Shown here in pieces: positions 31,913 to 32,664 of a stretch of 32,664 bases of DNA; position 1 is the first letter of the stretch; each line of letters starts with the position of its first letter. Origin of the DNA: Amoebophrya sp. AT5.2 (taxonomy: Eukaryota; Sar; Dinophyceae; Syndiniales; Amoebophryaceae); contig RXOD01003992.1 of NCBI GenBank assembly GCA_005223375.1, positions 1-32,664 on the forward strand. The letters run 5' to 3'. The notes beneath the pieces were generated by a model. The model was not told where the DNA came from. It ran no database searches and saw only the letters and a program-made list of their open reading frames with translations. The translations under genes were made by a program, and so were the position numbers.

Positions 31913-32664
31913 ATGAAGTCGCGGAGGTTCAACGCATCGAGTTTCGCGAGGTACCCTGCCGACCCCGAGGAGAAGGGCAATGAGGACCCCGACGACAAAG
32001 CCGAGGAAGAAGCCGCTCGGGGGGGGGGCGGCGCGGAAGGAGCAGCCGACGAGGATAAGCCAACGCCGGTTTTTGGGCACACGGAGTCCGGCGATAAGTG
32101 CAAGTGCACGGTACCCCCGGACGGAAAAATGAACGAACACACAGCGGAAAGCCGGGAGTACGAGGTAGAAGTAGACCGAGGCTGTGGCTGCTTTCTGTTT
32201 TAGTAATTTCTGGTACAACTACGTCGACGTGTAGGTCCGCAGTAAAGATCAGAGAGGGCAGCCGGTCCACCACTCCTGACTGCTAATTCATTCATTGGAA
32301 TTTTTCCCAGCTGAAGCTGAAGGAAGCCGCCATGGAGAGTACTGCGGCGAAGTCCAAGATTCGTCGGCAGGAGTTTCACCGCAACCTGCGGTGGTACAAG
32401 AAGGCGCTCGCCGATTTGGACAGGGACTGGAAGACTTTCGAGCACAGCCGGGACCTGAAGATCGACGCCTACGCGCACCTGCGGAAAACGTACGCGGAGT
32501 CCTGCCGGCCCCTGGAGGAGGACTACGAACTCGACCTTCCCTGCAGCAGGATGTACCAGAAGGGGGTGTCGCAGTACTTTAAAAGGGGCATGCCGCCGTC
32601 GTGCAAGTACGGTACGGTGGCCATGATCACGCCGTTCCGGACTGTTAAGGAGGGGATCAACCCA
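31913..32664 (+). CDS. Unknown charged protein, 3' end beyond window
   Basis: Exons 31913-32164 and 32311-32664 (open to the right edge) join in phase 0 across a GT-AG intron of 146 nt (GTAGAA...TTTTTCCCAG). Two hundred and two residues are visible. The first exon is acidic and low in complexity (P-E-E-K-G-N-E-D-P-D-D-K-A-E-E-E-A, then a Gly run) with C-K-C. The second is basic/acidic helical (L-R-W-Y-K-K-A-L-A-D-L-D-R-D-W-K) and then has a Cys-containing segment C-S-R-M-Y-Q-K-G-V-S-Q-Y-F and C-K-Y-G-T-V-A-M-I-T-P-F-R. I do not recognise it. The ATG at 31913 is a provisional start; the frame is open upstream to about 31592 and an upstream exon is possible. Confidence 0.55.

Overview
The window reads as nuclear DNA of a eukaryotic protist, most likely an alveolate of the dinoflagellate/syndinian type (an Amoebophrya-like genome would fit). 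This is inference. The grounds are: (1) all 12 complete or near-complete genes and the one cut by the right edge lie on the + strand, head to tail, with 0.4-1.3 kb gaps; (2) most genes are split by short (80-320 nt) GT-AG introns, half of them with an unusual GTAC donor; (3) two introns have no GT-AG ends and instead carry terminal inverted repeats and short flanking direct repeats, the structure of introner/transposon-like introns; (4) the proteins are eukaryotic (VPS9 Rab GEF, ubiquilin, GT27 glycosyltransferase with lectin domain, voltage-gated K+ channel). There are no operons, ribosome binding sites, phage or CRISPR signals, and I see no tRNA or rRNA gene.

Layout, left to right: an unrecognised ORF (207-1352); a short repeat block (1791-1864); a GalNAc-transferase-like GT27 protein with a C-terminal lectin domain and a TIR intron (2672-5194); a DUF1294 membrane protein (5732-6297); a membrane-anchored degenerate cyclophilin with the best TIR intron (6637-7958); a VPS9-domain protein (9243-11243); a nine-exon 583-residue protein I do not recognise (12482-15639); an EF-hand, coiled-coil membrane protein (16497-18455); a six-TM voltage-gated K+ channel (19343-21056); a telomere-like hexamer tract (22104-22145); a gamma-glutamylcyclotransferase-fold protein with a membrane C-terminus (22255-23595); a polytopic membrane protein resembling the plant At3g27390 family (24329-26215); a FkbM-type methyltransferase (26589-28370); a seven-exon ubiquilin/Dsk2 (28966-30871); and the start of an unknown charged protein that runs off the right edge (31913-32664).

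The genes do not form one pathway. Several act at membranes or in the secretory/endosomal system (GT27, FkbM type II membrane protein, VPS9, DUF1294, K+ channel, EF-hand membrane protein), but this is not evidence of co-function. Exon boundaries were placed by hand from reading-frame phase, splice signals and family alignment. Coordinates given as exact are the ones that keep frame; the uncertain ones are flagged. The most interesting signal is the pair of introns at 7206-7622 and 3705-3987, which look like DNA-transposon-type insertions removed by splicing without GT-AG ends.
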